From Mycoplasmopsis fermentans PG18 (GTDB lineage Bacteria > Bacillota_I > Bacilli_A > Mycoplasmatales > Metamycoplasmataceae): a DNA stretch of 64,000 nucleotides. A program made the position numbers and the translations under genes. Under the pieces are notes generated by a model. It was not told where the DNA came from. It was given only the letters and a program-made list of their open reading frames with translations, and searched no databases. Location: NCBI RefSeq assembly GCF_000209735.1, contig NC_021002.1, positions 890,821-954,820 on the forward strand. Reading direction: 5' to 3'. Positions 23,703 to 34,808 of this stretch are shown here, one piece after another. The stretch's first letter is position 1, and each line of letters starts with the position of its first letter.

Positions 23703-24835
23703 TATTTAATTCTCCCTTCAAAGTTTTTAAGACCTTCATTTGAAAGAACTAATACATCTGCTCAAACAAGGTTTTCAACACTTACTGAGTTTGGTTTAAC
23801 ACATAAAACATTTTGTAAGTTAGCTGTTGATTTGTAAACAGTTTCATCTGTTGTTACCACTAAAATGTGTTTTAAGTTTTCAATTTTTAATGATTTAAGT
23901 TTGTTAACAGCATCTTTAGTTGAGATTTTTGACATTTTAAAGTCATCAATAACAACTGATTTTTTGTTTGAAAGTAATGTAAGAGCTGATAAGAATGCAG
24001 CACGACGTACTTTCTTGTTAACTTTTAATGAGTAGTTACGTTCTGGAGTAGGACCAAATGCACGTCCACCACCAACTCAAATAGGTGATCTTGTTGAACC
24101 TGCACGAGCACGTCCTGTTCCTTTTTGTCTTCAAGGTTTTTTACCACCACCGCTTACTTCTGAACGATTTTTAACATCATGAGTACCTTGACGTCTTGAT
24201 GCTCTATCAGCCATAATGGTGTCAAAAATTGCTTGTTCATAAATTTTTGGTGATGCAAATAATTCTTTTGGTAAGGCTTTATTGTCAAAGTGAAGCAAGA
24301 TAACTTTTGTAAATTTTTCTTGTTCAAGTTTAGCATCATTTAATTTAAGTGAAGCAACTTTTGCTCTTGAAGATGCATAAGTTTTAGCTTTTCTTTTAGC
24401 AGCTTCTGCTGCAGCTTTTAATTCATCTAAAGCTGCTTGTGCTTCTTTTTCTGCTTTTGCTTTTGCAGCAGCTTCTTCTTTAGCTAATTTAGCTTTTTGA
24501 GCAGCTGTTTTAGCAGCGGTTTTCTTTTTAGCACTTTCTTCTTTAGCTTCTTGAGCTTTTAATTCAGCTTTAGTAGGCTTTTTAGGTTTTAAGTTTTTAG
24601 TTAAATCAATTTCAACTGTAACTTTTTTTCTTGAAGTTGTTTTCTTTTCAGCTGTTGCTTTAGGAGCAGCGGATTTTTTAGTTGTTGTAGTAGCTTTTTT
24701 AGCAGTAGTTGTTGATTTTTTAGCTGTAGAAGTTGATTTAGCAGTAGTAGTTTTCTTAGCAGTTGCTACTTTTTTAGTTATAGTTTTCTTTTCTTCACTA
24801 GCTTTAGTAGTAGCTTTTTTCTTTGTTTCAGCCAT
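23702..24835 (-). CDS. rplD: 50S ribosomal protein L4 with long Lys/Ala/Thr-rich N-terminal extension
   Basis: 377 residues, about 170 more than usual L4. The L4 core is at the C-terminal end, with [20 protein letters not shown] (Trp as UGA), [19 protein letters not shown] and the final domain. The first 155 or so residues are repetitive: [37 protein letters not shown], then an alternating Lys/Ala/Glu stretch that looks like a long single helix. The extension is in frame and joined to the core with no stop. Overlaps: one base with rplC, one with rplW. Confidence 0.94.
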
Positions 24836-25662
24836 TATTTATCTCCTTCTGCTTTTTTACTTTCTTCAGCTGCTGCAGCTGCATCAGCTTCAGCTTTTTG
24901 GATAAGAGGTTCTAATTCACTTGAATGCATACCAACTGTAACTTCAATGTTGTATTTTTTAGCTCTTTCAAGCAATTCATTCATTTTAAGAACTTCTTTA
25001 ATATCAACAAGTTTAATTGCATCATGATTTGGTAAGCCTTTAACAGCTTCACGAATCATAACATATGAATTTTTAGCCCCAGGAATTGATCCTTTAACTA
25101 ACATAATGTTGTTTGCTACATCAACTTTAACAATTTCAAGATTTTGAACTGTTGTTCTAACAGCTCCTAAGTGACCTGGCATTGTCATACCTTTGAAAAC
25201 ACGGTTACCTGAGATGTCCCCAAGTGATCCTGTTTGTCTAACAGGTTGACTACCACCACCACCACCGTGTGATTTAGGTCCAATGTGTTGGTTTCATCTT
25301 TTGATTGTACCGGCAAAACCTTTACCTTTTGATGTACCAGTGATATCTACTAATTCACCAGCTTTAAAAATGTTGGCCTTAATAGTTTGACCTAATTCAT
25401 AGCCTTGCATGCCACGAATTTCTTTAACGTAGCGCTTAGGTGTTGTTTTAGCTTGAGCAAATTGACCTTTAAGAGGTTTATTGCTTCTGTGTTCTTTCTT
25501 TTCACCAACAGCAATTTGGGTTGCAACATACCCATTTTTGTCAGCTGAAAGAACTTTAGTAACAACATTTGGTTGCACTTCTATAACTGTAACTGGAACA
25601 CTAGCTCCAAGTTCAGTAAAGATTTGTGTCATACCAATCTTCCGTCCTAAGATTCCTTTCAT
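24835..25662 (-). CDS. rplC: 50S ribosomal protein L3
   Basis: 275 residues read through UGA in [32 protein letters not shown] is the family start; [20 protein letters not shown] is the conserved C-terminal domain. The chain ends in an Ala/Glu/Lys-rich tail ([19 protein letters not shown]) of some 35 residues beyond usual L3. An AGGAGA site precedes the ATG at 25662. Confidence 0.95.
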
Positions 25663-25733
25663 AATTTTTTCTCCTTAAATTTTGTTTGTAATTTAACAAC
25701 CGTCGCTTGTTGTCTAGCACAAGTCGGATTTTG

Positions 25734-26039
25734 TTATTTTGTTGAGATTTGAACTTCAACACCTGCTGGAAGTTCTAATCTCTTAATTTGGTCAAGAGCT
25801 TTATCGTTTGGGTTTAATAAAACGATCAAACGTTGAAAAGTTCTTGATTCAAATTGTTCACGAGATTTTTTGTTAACGTGAACTGATCTTAAGATAGTCA
25901 CAACTTCTCTTTTTGTTGGAAGAGGAACTGGACCACTTACTTTAACTGAGTTTTTGGTAGCAACTTCAACAATTTTCTTTGCTCCAAAATCAACTAAAGC
26001 ATGATCGAAACTTTTAACCTTGATATTGATTTTTTTCAT
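25734..26039 (-). CDS. rpsJ: 30S ribosomal protein S10 (NusE)
   Basis: 101 residues: KVKSFDHALVDFGAKKIVEV, GPVPLPTKREVVTILRSVHV and NKKSREQFESRTFQRLI. It is the first gene of the S10 operon and also the NusE elongation factor partner of NusB (41.0 kb). GGAG lies before the ATG. A 110-base leader precedes it. Confidence 0.97.
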   Translation of the reverse strand: MKKINIKVKSFDHALVDFGAKKIVEVATKNSVKVSGPVPLPTKREVVTILRSVHVNKKSREQFESRTFQRLIVLLNPNDKALDQIKRLELPAGVEVQISTK

Positions 26040-26182
26040 AGTTGTCTCCTTTGTTCATATACGAACTTTACTCCACATAAATTACTTGAAATGTCCTCAA
26101 CAACTCTTCTTGGCATTTCAACAACCTTATGCTTCTATGTAATAGTTGCTTTTCAATTATAAATGAAGACTTAAAATTTCAA
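26040..26182 (-). promoter_or_regulatory. S10 operon promoter and structured leader
   Basis: On the minus strand TTGAAA (26177-26182), 15 bases, then TATAAT (26156-26161) give a good promoter. The leader of about 110 bases holds a hairpin with stem TTGAAATG / CATTTCAA (26086-26121) and a smaller GTTC / GAAC hairpin (26053-26066) near the ribosome site. This layout suits autogenous control by a ribosomal protein, but the regulator is not identifiable. Confidence 0.55.
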
Positions 26183-26189
26183 AGAAAAA

Positions 26190-26668
26190 TATTAAATATT
26201 TTATTATTAAGTATAAATGCTAAGTAAATAAAATCAGCTAATAAATTAAAAAGTTAATTTTTACTTATTTTTTAGCTTATAAACTCACTTTTTGGTTTTT
26301 TGTGCAAATTTTAAAAATGTTGATTTTTTAGCCAAAACATCAATAAGTTATTAAGTAAAAACTTGAAACACCGAAACAAGTTGTTAAAATTAATTTAAAC
26401 TACTTTTTAATGCTTTTTGTTATTAAAAAAGTGATTTTTTAAACTATACCACATCTCTATAAAATATAAAGATAAAAATAATTAATATATGTATATAAAG
26501 AAAATTTGAATTTTTTTGTTTAGGTGTATAAAAAACAGATATATAATGTAGCTGAAGATTAATCACATTCTATATATAATATTTTGAAAAAAATATTTTT
26601 GTTTTATAACAATCTATCATTCTTAAAAATAATTAAAAAAATTAATAATAAAAAGGAAAATAACTATT
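26190..26668 (+). promoter_or_regulatory. Divergent gap with lipoprotein promoter
   Basis: No gene is seen in this very AT-rich gap between rpsJ and the lipoprotein. A plus-strand TATAAT at 26542-26547 is a likely -10 box, about 120 bases before the ATG, and AAAGGAAAA precedes the start. A low-stability AT hairpin is at about 26403-26430. Confidence 0.4.
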
Positions 26669-29278
26669 ATGAAAAAGAAATTATTCTTTAATTTTTCATT
26701 GTTATCTTCTGTAGCTCTACCACTTACAACTATTGCAGCTAGTTGTAATCAAAACTCAGATCAAAATATACCTAACATTACAGTTAGCGCTAGTGAAAAA
26801 GGTTTAGGCTACTATCCAAAAACAATACAAAGATTAATTAAAGGCAAAAAAAATAAAGAATTAATTGATACTATTAATCAATTTATAAATAATAAAGAAC
26901 AAATTAAATATGAAAATAATAAAGAATATTCTTTAAATGAAAACGAAAGTACATTTGGTTACAATGAATTAAAAAAAGAGTATAAATGCATTATTGCATT
27001 AAATATTAAAGACAATGACAAAACTAAAGTTAAAAAATTTTCTATTAACAAAATTGGTCACAATAATGTTTATCATGATGATATACACAAATTTGATAGA
27101 CTTGAGAAAGTTTACTTTTGAGATGGTCAATTAGTAATTGATGGTTACATTAAAGATTTAGAAGTTATTAAAAAAGTCAGTTCAGGTGAAGTAGCTCACG
27201 AAATTAAAAACAAAAGTTTTGAAGAACAAATTGAAATCATTAAAAAATTATGTAAAGTTAATATTGAATTTCATCCCGATTCTGCTTATGACTACAAAAG
27301 TGATGAAGCAACACATTCTCACCCTGATACTTTACACTATGTTTTTGTACGTATTAAAAAAGATAACCCTGCTGATAGTAGCATGGTTTCTCGTGATATC
27401 CAAGGCTTTGAGCCTAATGCTAAAGTCGATCCAAAAAAATGACTAGGAGTTTATGCTTCTGGAGGTGTTCAAGTTAAAGAAGGTGAAATTGATCACGTTG
27501 TTGGACATAATGCGGCAGGTGACATTGCTGATAAAAAAATAGGTTCATTTGTATTTCGTCCAAGCGTTAAAGATGAAGGCAAAAAAATGACATCAAAAGA
27601 CTTTTTGGATTTACTAGATAAGGTTGATAAAGAACATAATCATGAACCAAAAGACATAATTAATTTTTTAAAACAATATGTAAATATTGATGGTACTTAT
27701 GATGCAAATGATAAATATGAATATGCTTTTAACGTAGAAAAAACTCATACTCATGGTTCAGGCCAGTTGCACTTATATACTTACTACCGTGAAAAAGGTA
27801 AAAACCAAAAATGAGTTGAAAAATCAATCAATATTGTTGGCTGAGGAAGCAACTTTGAAATGGGCGGATTAAAATTCAATAATGCTGGTATTAAAGACGC
27901 AAAACAAGCAAATGAAGATCCAGGATTTTACACAAGTCCACATCAAATACTTAGAGAAATGGAAACCAAATCTACATTTGATGAACAACTAGCAGTATTG
28001 AAAAAATATTGTGAAGTTAAAGACGAATCAGATAAAAATAAATATGACTACAAATTCAATTTTAAAGAATCATGAAACAATATTCAATATCGTCATGACT
28101 TTGAAAAATTATCAATTGTCAAAGAAAAGACAAAAGCAAATGATGCAGCTAATACACTTACAATAACATTGAAAATTGAAAATATATTTACTAAAGAAAC
28201 TAAAGAATATCCAATTACAATTACAGGTTTCTGAAATGACGGAAAAGAGTATAAAAAAGGCTTTTTCGACAATAAAGTACTATTAAAAGACTATATTAAT
28301 GAAGATGAATATGATTTCGATTTAAAAGATAAATTTTTAAGTGGATTATTTAGTTTCGATAAAATTCAAGACCAACTTAAATTCCTAAAAGATAGAAAAA
28401 TAATTAATAAAGCAAAAGATTTTGATGGGGCTAATGAAGAATTTACAACATTTGCTTCAAAAGATTACAAATACTACTTTGATAAAGAAAAAACAAACAA
28501 TTTAGAAAAGGTCAACAAAGATAAAAGAACGTTAGAATTAGTATTAGTTAGAGAAAATTTAAAAAATCCTTCAGATAAAAAAGAAGAGATTATTAAAATA
28601 CATCAATTTTTAAAAGATTCCAAAGATGAAGTAGGTGCATTAATAAGTGCTTCAGGACATATTAAATATAAAAAATATTTCACTCCAACTAAAGACGCCA
28701 AAAACAAAAAAGCAAGCGATTTATATAAAGAACTTGAAAAGAACAATTTTGAATTCACAACTAATTTAACAAGTTTAATGTATAAATGAGGTATCTATTT
28801 TATATCAAATAATATTAAAAATAGAGATTATGATGACAGAAGTCACTTACATTTAGTTTTAGAAGTAACTGAAAAAGCAACAAAAAAAACCAATGTTATG
28901 AGACTTGATTTAAAAAACTTTGGAGCATTTTCTAAAGTTGGCGATTTTTTAATAAAAAATACACCTTCAGAAACGGATATTGTTAATGTTCGTGCTCAAG
29001 ACATTATAAATAAAGCTAAAAGTATTTGAGAAGATACTGCAAATAAAAATAAAACTTCAGGTCAAAAAATGAAACTTTGAGTAGATTACCTAAAAAATAA
29101 TAAATTGGGTTTCCCAGGATATGATAATACTGTTATTAATGAAGATTTAGAATACACAATTGATTTCAATAAAGCTGTTGTATATAAAAGTGGAAAATTA
29201 GAATTGAACATTAAAGTAAAGAACACTAAAACAAATGAAGAAGAAAATGTTTATATTCTATTTTGCAAATTAGCCTAA
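26669..29278 (+). CDS. Large repeat-containing surface lipoprotein
   Basis: 869 residues, read with UGA as Trp. A signal peptide with lipobox TIAASC puts the lipid-anchored Cys at residue 26. The rest is secreted, charged and built from loosely repeated modules of about 120 residues: each has a Leu-rich helix near FLKQYV / VLKKYC, then a D.KYEYAFN / KYDYKFN strand and a closing IVGW / ITGFW motif. This resembles the mycoplasma 'lipoprotein 17-related variable surface protein' type, but I cannot prove the family by eye. It stands alone between two terminator-like regions. Likely a surface antigen; ligand unknown. Confidence 0.85.
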
Positions 29279-29307
29279 AATCCTTTTCTATCGTTTTTCT
29301 AATAATT

Positions 29308-29333
29308 AATGAGTCATAATTGACTCATTTTTT
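29308..29333 (+). terminator. Terminator of the lipoprotein gene
   Basis: Stem AATGAGTCA / TGACTCATT (9 bp) with loop TAAT and a T-run. A second hairpin, AGCAG / CTGCT, at 29344-29356 faces the decayed minus-strand gene and can end its transcript. Confidence 0.8.
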
Positions 29334-29378
29334 ATATCTAAAAAGCAGCAAAAACTGCTACTTTTTGGATTAGATAAA

Positions 29379-29822
29379 TTATTGTCAATCGTCACATTTG
29401 TAGGTTTCATCATGGTTGTAATTTTGGTTATTTGATTGTGAATTGTTACCTGTTGTTTGATTTTGATCTATATTAGATTTGCGTTGTTGGTTCACATTTT
29501 GATCTTGTGTTTTTCTATTTTTAAGATATTTTTCAAAATAGCATGAAACCACCAATGACTAATAAAATAATTCCTGAAACTAATGTTCCTATTCTTTGAG
29601 TACTATCAAATGTTTTTCATTTAACTCAAGCAGCAATAATTCCTACAAAACCACAAATTACACACAAACCACCAAAATTCAAAAACCAAATTTATCAAAA
29701 AAATGATTTTAGAGCACTACAGGTTGAATTTTCAACTTCTTGTTTAAGAGCATTTGAAAATGCATCTTTGAAACTTTTTGCTATTATTTGCCCACTTTTC
29801 TCTTCTAATTTCAATTGTCATA
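29379..29822 (-). pseudogene. Decayed small membrane protein
   Basis: Reading the minus strand with UGA as Trp gives EEKSGQIIAKSFKDAFSNAL, an in-frame TAA after KSFFW, then two hydrophobic segments (FGGLCVICGFVGIIAAW and IGTLVSGIILLVIGGFMLFW), a stop, and a polar Asn/Gln-rich tail in another frame ending YKCDDWQ. So there is at least one nonsense codon and one frameshift, and no clear start. The three pieces make sense as one two-helix membrane protein with a hydrophilic C-terminus. Function unknown. Confidence 0.6.
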
Positions 29823-30019
29823 TAATAAAATTATTTAAATATAACCATATTTATTTCACATAAAAATACTCTAATGAGTATAAATGTATTATTATTTATA
29901 TGAAAAAACATTAAACTATGTTATTTTTGGTAAAAAAGCCTCAATTTTCACAATTTTTTTCAATTTTTTTAGTAATTTAAGCATAAAAGGCAAGTTTTAA
30001 TTGAAAGGATAAAATCAAC

Positions 30020-31039
30020 ATGAAAAGCAAAAATATTGAAATTAAAAATAAAGACAAAGAATTAAAAGAAGCTTTAGAAGAAATTACTAAAAAATTTGGA
30101 TCTGAAGCAATTATGCTTTTTGGACAAAATGAAATTGAAGAAAAAATTGAAACTTTTCCAAGCGGTTCATATCTTTTAGATAATGCACTTGGTATTGGCG
30201 GTTATCCAAAAGGAAGAATTATTGAAATTTATGGACCTGAAAGCAGTGGTAAAACCACACTTTGTTTACATGCAATTGCCGAAATTCAAAAACAGGGAGG
30301 AATAGCAGCTTATATTGATGCTGAGCACTCACTTGATCCAAATTATGCTCGCAATTTAGGAATTAATCTTGATAACTTAATACTTTCTCAACCTGATAGT
30401 GGAGAACAAGCTTTACAAATAGTCGATATATTAGCTAAAAGCGGTTCTATTGATTTAATTGTTGTTGATAGTGTTGCTGCATTAGTACCTGAAGTAGAAT
30501 TAAATGGAACAATGAGCGATTCTTCTGTCGGAGCTTTAGCTCGTTTAATGGCTAAAGGTTTAAGAAAAATAACTGGTAATTTAAACAAAAATAAAACAGC
30601 AATTATTTTTGTAAACCAAATTAGAGAAAAAATTGGTGTTTTATTTGGCAATCCAGAAACAACAACTGGAGGCCGAGCAATTAAATTCTTCTCATCAGTT
30701 AGAATTGAAGTAAGAAAAACCACATCAATTGTAGAAGGAAAAGACATAACAGGAAATGAAGTTAAAATCAAAATAGTTAAAAACAAATTAGCTGCTCCTT
30801 ATAAATCATTTACCACTGAAATTATTTTTTCTAAAGGAATCGACAAGTTAAATGAGTTAATTAATTTAGCTACAGAAGCAAATGTTATTGAGAAAAAAGG
30901 TGCTTGATTCGCATATCAAGAAAAGAACATTGCGCAGGGTAAAAAAGCGTTAAAAGATATACTTTTAGAAAATCCAGAATTCAAAAAAGAAATCGAAAAT
31001 CAAATTTTTGGTAACGAAGTCAAAAATGTTTCTAAATAA
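30020..31039 (+). CDS. recA: Recombinase RecA
   Basis: 339 residues; UGA in GAWFAYQ reads Trp. Walker A GPESSGKTT near residue 75, LIVVDSVAALVPEVEL (Walker B and L1 start), GALARLMAKGLRKITG, FVNQIREKIGVLFGNPETTT (L2) and RAIKFFSS are all present. It forms the strand-exchange filament for recombination and repair. AAAGGA lies before the ATG. It is monocistronic, followed by its own terminator. The residue count is close to other mycoplasma RecA proteins. Confidence 0.97.
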
Positions 31040-31046
31040 CTTTAAG

Positions 31047-31067
31047 CCCTATTTTATAGGGTTTTTA
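31047..31067 (+). terminator. Terminator of recA
   Basis: CCCTAT / ATAGGG stem with a three-base loop, then TTTTT, eight bases past the recA stop. Confidence 0.75.
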
Positions 31068-31199
31068 GTTTAAATATAAATTATGGAATTTAAAAAAATT
31101 TATTGGCGAAGATAACAAAATTAATTTTTGGGTTGAAAAATTTTCTATGTAACATATAAATATTAATAACGAAATCATATGTAAAAAACAAAAGCAAAA

Positions 31200-31808
31200 A
31201 AATAAATAATTATTATTGCAACATCTATTGCATGATAATATGCATTCTTAGTCCCATCAAATCATTCATGGATACAAGCATCTATTTGTAATTCATCACT
31301 AAAATGCATGTTTTCTTTTCTGCATAATCTAACTCTTAGTCTTACTTCGCTAAACAAGCCTAAAAAGTTTTGATAATTGTTTCTAACATCTTCTATTTGG
31401 ACTTTTAACAATTCAGCAATTTTAATCATTTTTTTACTTTTCTTCTCGTTTTCTTATAGTTAAAACTCCTAAGCTTGTTAATCTGTTAACTAAAGTTTGA
31501 TAACTAATTTATTTTTCATAGCCTTCATGAGAATAATCTCCAACTTTTATTTCTTTTCAAAAAGATTTGATTGTTGCATCATTAACATTTTTGATTCCGT
31601 TAGTTCTATTTTTAGAAACAATTTGAATAGCATTGGTTTTTCTATTTAAAAAATCTCTAATATGGCTTTTGTATCTTTGAATAGATATAATTGATAAACC
31701 AACTTTTTTAGCAATTTGTCAATTACTCAAATTCATTCAAGGTGCAATTAATTGATAGTTTTTTGTTTGCTTTTTCCAATTTTGCTGGATTAGAACAAAA
31801 ACTAAATA
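31200..31808 (-). pseudogene. Decayed DDE transposase with HTH N-terminus
   Basis: On the minus strand: NLSNWQIAKKVGLSIISIQR (helix-turn-helix), RTNGIKNVNDATIKSFWKE, then an in-frame TAA after HEGYEK and a frameshift before MIKIAELLKVQIEDVRNNYQ. The second part has ENMHFSDELQIDACIHEWFD and YYHAIDVAT, which carries the QIDA...H.WF...AIDDATG signature of a DDE transposase (ISNCY/IS481-like wording), then is cut off. At least two disabling lesions and no 3' half. It is a dead IS fragment between recA and ymdB. Family assignment is tentative. Confidence 0.6.
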
Positions 31809-31989
31809 CTAAATCAATAAATACATCCTATTTTACAATTATAAATGTCAAATTGTTTTGTATTGAAGGTATGACAAACTATTTTAGAATTTATATCCCA
31901 CTTGTTATTTCTTATTACTTTTATATTTTAATAATATAATAATTTTAATAATATATTTTGATTTTTATCAGTAGAATGAGGTCATTAAT

Positions 31990-32808
31990 ATGACAAAAGA
32001 AAACAAAACTTTAAATATTCTTTTTATTGGGGATATTTTTTCTGAAGCAGGAATTGAAATAGTTGAAAAACATTTACCTTCTTTAATAAAAGAAAATAAA
32101 ATCGATGTTGTTATAGCGCAAAGTGAAAATGTTTCAGGAAGAAAAGGTTTAGTTAAAAAAGATTATTTAAGACTTAAAAAAGCAGGTGTTAATATTTTTA
32201 CAATTGGAAACCATGTTTGAGCTAAAGATGGAATTTTTTCAATAATCAATAATCCTGAATTAGTTAGACCTGCTAATATAGATGAAGGATATCCAGGAAA
32301 TGGATCAATAGTTTATAAATGTAATAATGGAACTACTTTAAGAGTTACTTCATTAATGGGAATTACTTTTAATAAACTATTAGCCCCTTGAACTCAAGAA
32401 TATGCCAATAACTTTTTTGATACTATAGATAACATCATTGAATATGGAGAAAAAACTGATTTTCACTTTGTTGACTTTCACGCTGAAACAACAAGCGAAA
32501 AATATGTTTTAGGTCTTTATTTAGATGGCAAAATTGATGGTATTTGTGGCACTCACACACATGTGCAAACTAATGATGCACATGTGCTACCTAAGGGGAC
32601 TTGTTATTTAACAGATGCTGGAATGAGTGGGCCATTTGATTGTGCTATTGGAGCAAACTTTGATGAAGTTTATCAAAAAATGAGATATAACAAGAATGTT
32701 AAATTCATTCCTTCAAAAAACAAAAGCCAATTTAATGGTGCTATATTAAAACTAAATAGTGACAAAAGCCAAAACAAAATTATTCCAATTAACATAAGAC
32801 AAGAATAA
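31990..32808 (+). CDS. ymdB: YmdB-family metallophosphoesterase
   Basis: 272 residues. The calcineurin-like core is visible: FIGDIFSEAGIE (first metal Asp), AQSENVSGRKGL (Asn), FTIGNHVWAKD (GNH), HFVDFHAETTSE and GTHTHVQTNDAHVLPKGTC (two metal His). The family (TIGR00282) includes B. subtilis YmdB, a 2',3'-cAMP phosphodiesterase that affects biofilm and sporulation. UGA reads Trp after GNHV and before TQEYA. It has a weak ribosome site (GAATGAGG) and stands alone; a putative RNA gene follows at once. Confidence 0.92.
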
Positions 32809-32815
32809 AAAATGA

Positions 32816-33002
32816 TATAACTAGTTCAAGCTTTACATAGGTAAAGCTGCAAGTTAGTCAAAGAGCTTGGCTATTAGACTAATATATGTGTTACTAATGA
32901 ACAAGACAAATGTGCTTGAATCAATGGACCAACATTGAGGGTGTAGACTCTTGCATTGTATAGTAAGTGATTTTAAGTGGTATTCTTTACCGCTATTTTT
33001 TT
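32816..33002 (+). ncRNA. Candidate structured small RNA with intrinsic terminator
   Basis: This stretch is richer in G and C than its surroundings and has no reading frame. A TATAAC hexamer (32816-32821) could start it. Pairings seen: AGCTTTAC / GTAAAGCT with loop ATAG (32830-32849); TTAGTC / GACTAA (32854-32882); a long-range TTCAAGC / GCTTGAA (32825-32831 with 32914-32920); TCAATG / CATTGA. It ends in AGTGGTA / TACCGCT with TTTTTTT at 32976-33002, a good terminator. It lacks the marks of SRP RNA, tmRNA, RNase P RNA and 5S. Confidence 0.45.
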
Positions 33003-33174
33003 ACAATTTATTATAAAATTTGCAAAGATAAAAAAGAAATAAAAATTATGAAATATCCAAAGTCTTTTGTTGATTTTAGTAATATTGATGTTGATTTAGA
33101 AGCTAGTAATGAACTCTTTTTAATGGGTCCACTTGTTTTTTTATTTTATTAATCCTTTAATAAAGCTATGGCTT
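33003..33174 (+). other. Gap with a doubtful 34-codon frame
   Basis: An ATG at 33048 opens a short frame to TAA at 33150-33152 (MKYPKSFVDFSNIDVDLEAS and a hydrophobic end). There is no clear ribosome site, and I recognise no family. It could be the head of a deleted gene. I would not call it a gene without support. Confidence 0.2.
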
Positions 33175-33585
33175 TTATTTTGCATAATGTGATTTTTCAC
33201 CAACTTTGACATTAAAACAAATTTTGTATTCTCCTGATTTTTCTATTGTTTTATAATCACTTAAAAAAAATCTATTTGAATATTTTTCTAAAGCTGTTTG
33301 TAATAAAATTATATTAAAAATGCTACTTTTACTTAAAATTAAAAAGTATTCATTAATTTGATCGCTTGATTTTTTAATTTTTCTAAAGCTATTTCTTTAG
33401 TTACTTTTGAAGTATCTCACGTCCCTTTCCTCCGAGTCTCCTTTTTTCTTAGTGCCACAACCTTCACTAATTGTTGGTAATAAAATTGTTGAAATTGTAG
33501 GTGTTAAAACTGAGAATTTCAATCAAAAATTGTGCTTTTTATTTTTATTTTTCGTTGTACTTTTTTCTATTTTTTTACTTTAAAA
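33175..33585 (-). pseudogene. Decayed lipoprotein gene
   Basis: Minus strand: KHNFWLKFSVLTPTISTILL followed by PTISEGCGTKKKGDSEE, a lipoprotein-like signal with Cys, then a frame break; SKVTKEIALEKLKNQAIKLM is in another frame and YKTIEKSGEYKICFNVKVGE in a third, ending in TAA at 33175-33177. The pieces read in order as one small lipoprotein of about 130 residues with two frameshifts. No start codon is clear. Confidence 0.5.
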
Positions 33586-33722
33586 ATAAATATTATTTTT
33601 TTAAAACATTATGTTATATAACGCAAAAGAAAATAAAAAAATATCAGAATTTTAACTAATTAATTCTGATAATTTCTAGTTGCATTTTGTCTTAAACAAC
33701 TGTTTTACAGTATTTTTTGATT

Positions 33723-34808
33723 TTATTTAGCTTTTAATTCATTTAACATTTTGTTGTCAAAAGCTTTGACAAATTCTGTAATTAAATCAATTGTTGCTTG
33801 AATATCTACTAATGAACAAACGCCTATTGGTGAGTGTAAATAACGTTGAGGTAAACTTAGAGTAATTGTAGGAACCCCACCTTTACCATATTGTAAACTA
33901 GCTCCATCAGTACCGCCACCTTCGGCTATATATTTATAAGCTGGAATTTTGTGTTTTTCAGCAATTTTTACTAACATGTTAACTAATTTAGGATCTGTAA
34001 TAACAGCACCATCTTGTATTAAAAGAGCTACACCTTTACCTAAAACTGGAGTTCCTTTAATACATCCTGTCGTATCATGACTTGCTCCTGTATCAATTGC
34101 AAAAGCAACATCTGGTTCAATAATTGAAACTGAAGTTTTAGCACCTCTTGTTCCAATTTCTTCTTGTACTGTACCAACAATATATGTTTCATTCGGTAAA
34201 TCTAAATCTTTAATATTGTTTGCTAAAAAGTCAATAACTGTAACACCAGCTCTATTATCCATTGCTTTACCAGCAATTAAATTATTAGGCATATCAATTG
34301 CTTCACCTGACATATAAATTCTGTCGCCTACTTCAATACCTCATTTTTCAGCTTCTTCTTTTGAATTGAATCCGCAGTCAACAAACATTTCTTTTGTTGT
34401 AGGAACTTTAGCACGTTTTTCAGCTTCCATAATATGAATTGATGTATGACCAAAAATACCAAAAATTTCTTTATTGTCTCTATTTGTTACCACACGACAT
34501 TTTGTCCCAATAACAGCAGCTGGTCAAACACCTCCAACAACTGAAACTAATAAGTTACCATTTGGTTCGATTGATCTAACTAAATAACCAACTTCATCCA
34601 TGTGTGCAGCAATCATAATTTTTGGTGCATTTTTAACTTTTGTTTTATTTTTAATAATTAAAGAACCAAAACCATCTCTTGAATATTCAAAATTTTTTGA
34701 AGCTGTATTCTTCTTTAAAGCTTCAACAACAGGTTCTTCATATCTACTCATAGCTTCAATAGCCATGTATTCTTTTAATCTTTTTGCTAATTTATCATAT
34801 TTAGCCAT
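33723..34808 (-). CDS. M42-family metallo-aminopeptidase
   Basis: 361 residues with UGA Trp codons. Dinuclear zinc ligands of the M42/MH clan are visible: AAHMDEVG (His-Asp), KAMDNRAG (bridging Asp), TVQEEIGTRGA (catalytic Glu pair), AIDTG (Asp) and the late His in RYLHSPIG. M42 enzymes (glutamyl aminopeptidase, tetrahedral TET peptidases) trim short peptides in the cytosol, useful for an organism living on imported peptides. GGAGG lies before the ATG. Exact specificity cannot be told. Confidence 0.93.

Noticed and set aside
32816-33002. SRP RNA, tmRNA, RNase P RNA, 5S or tracrRNA
   Set aside because: None of the signature words (GGAAGCA of SRP, GAGGAAAGTC of RNase P, tmRNA ends, 5S loop) is present, and there is no CRISPR repeat or Cas gene in the window.
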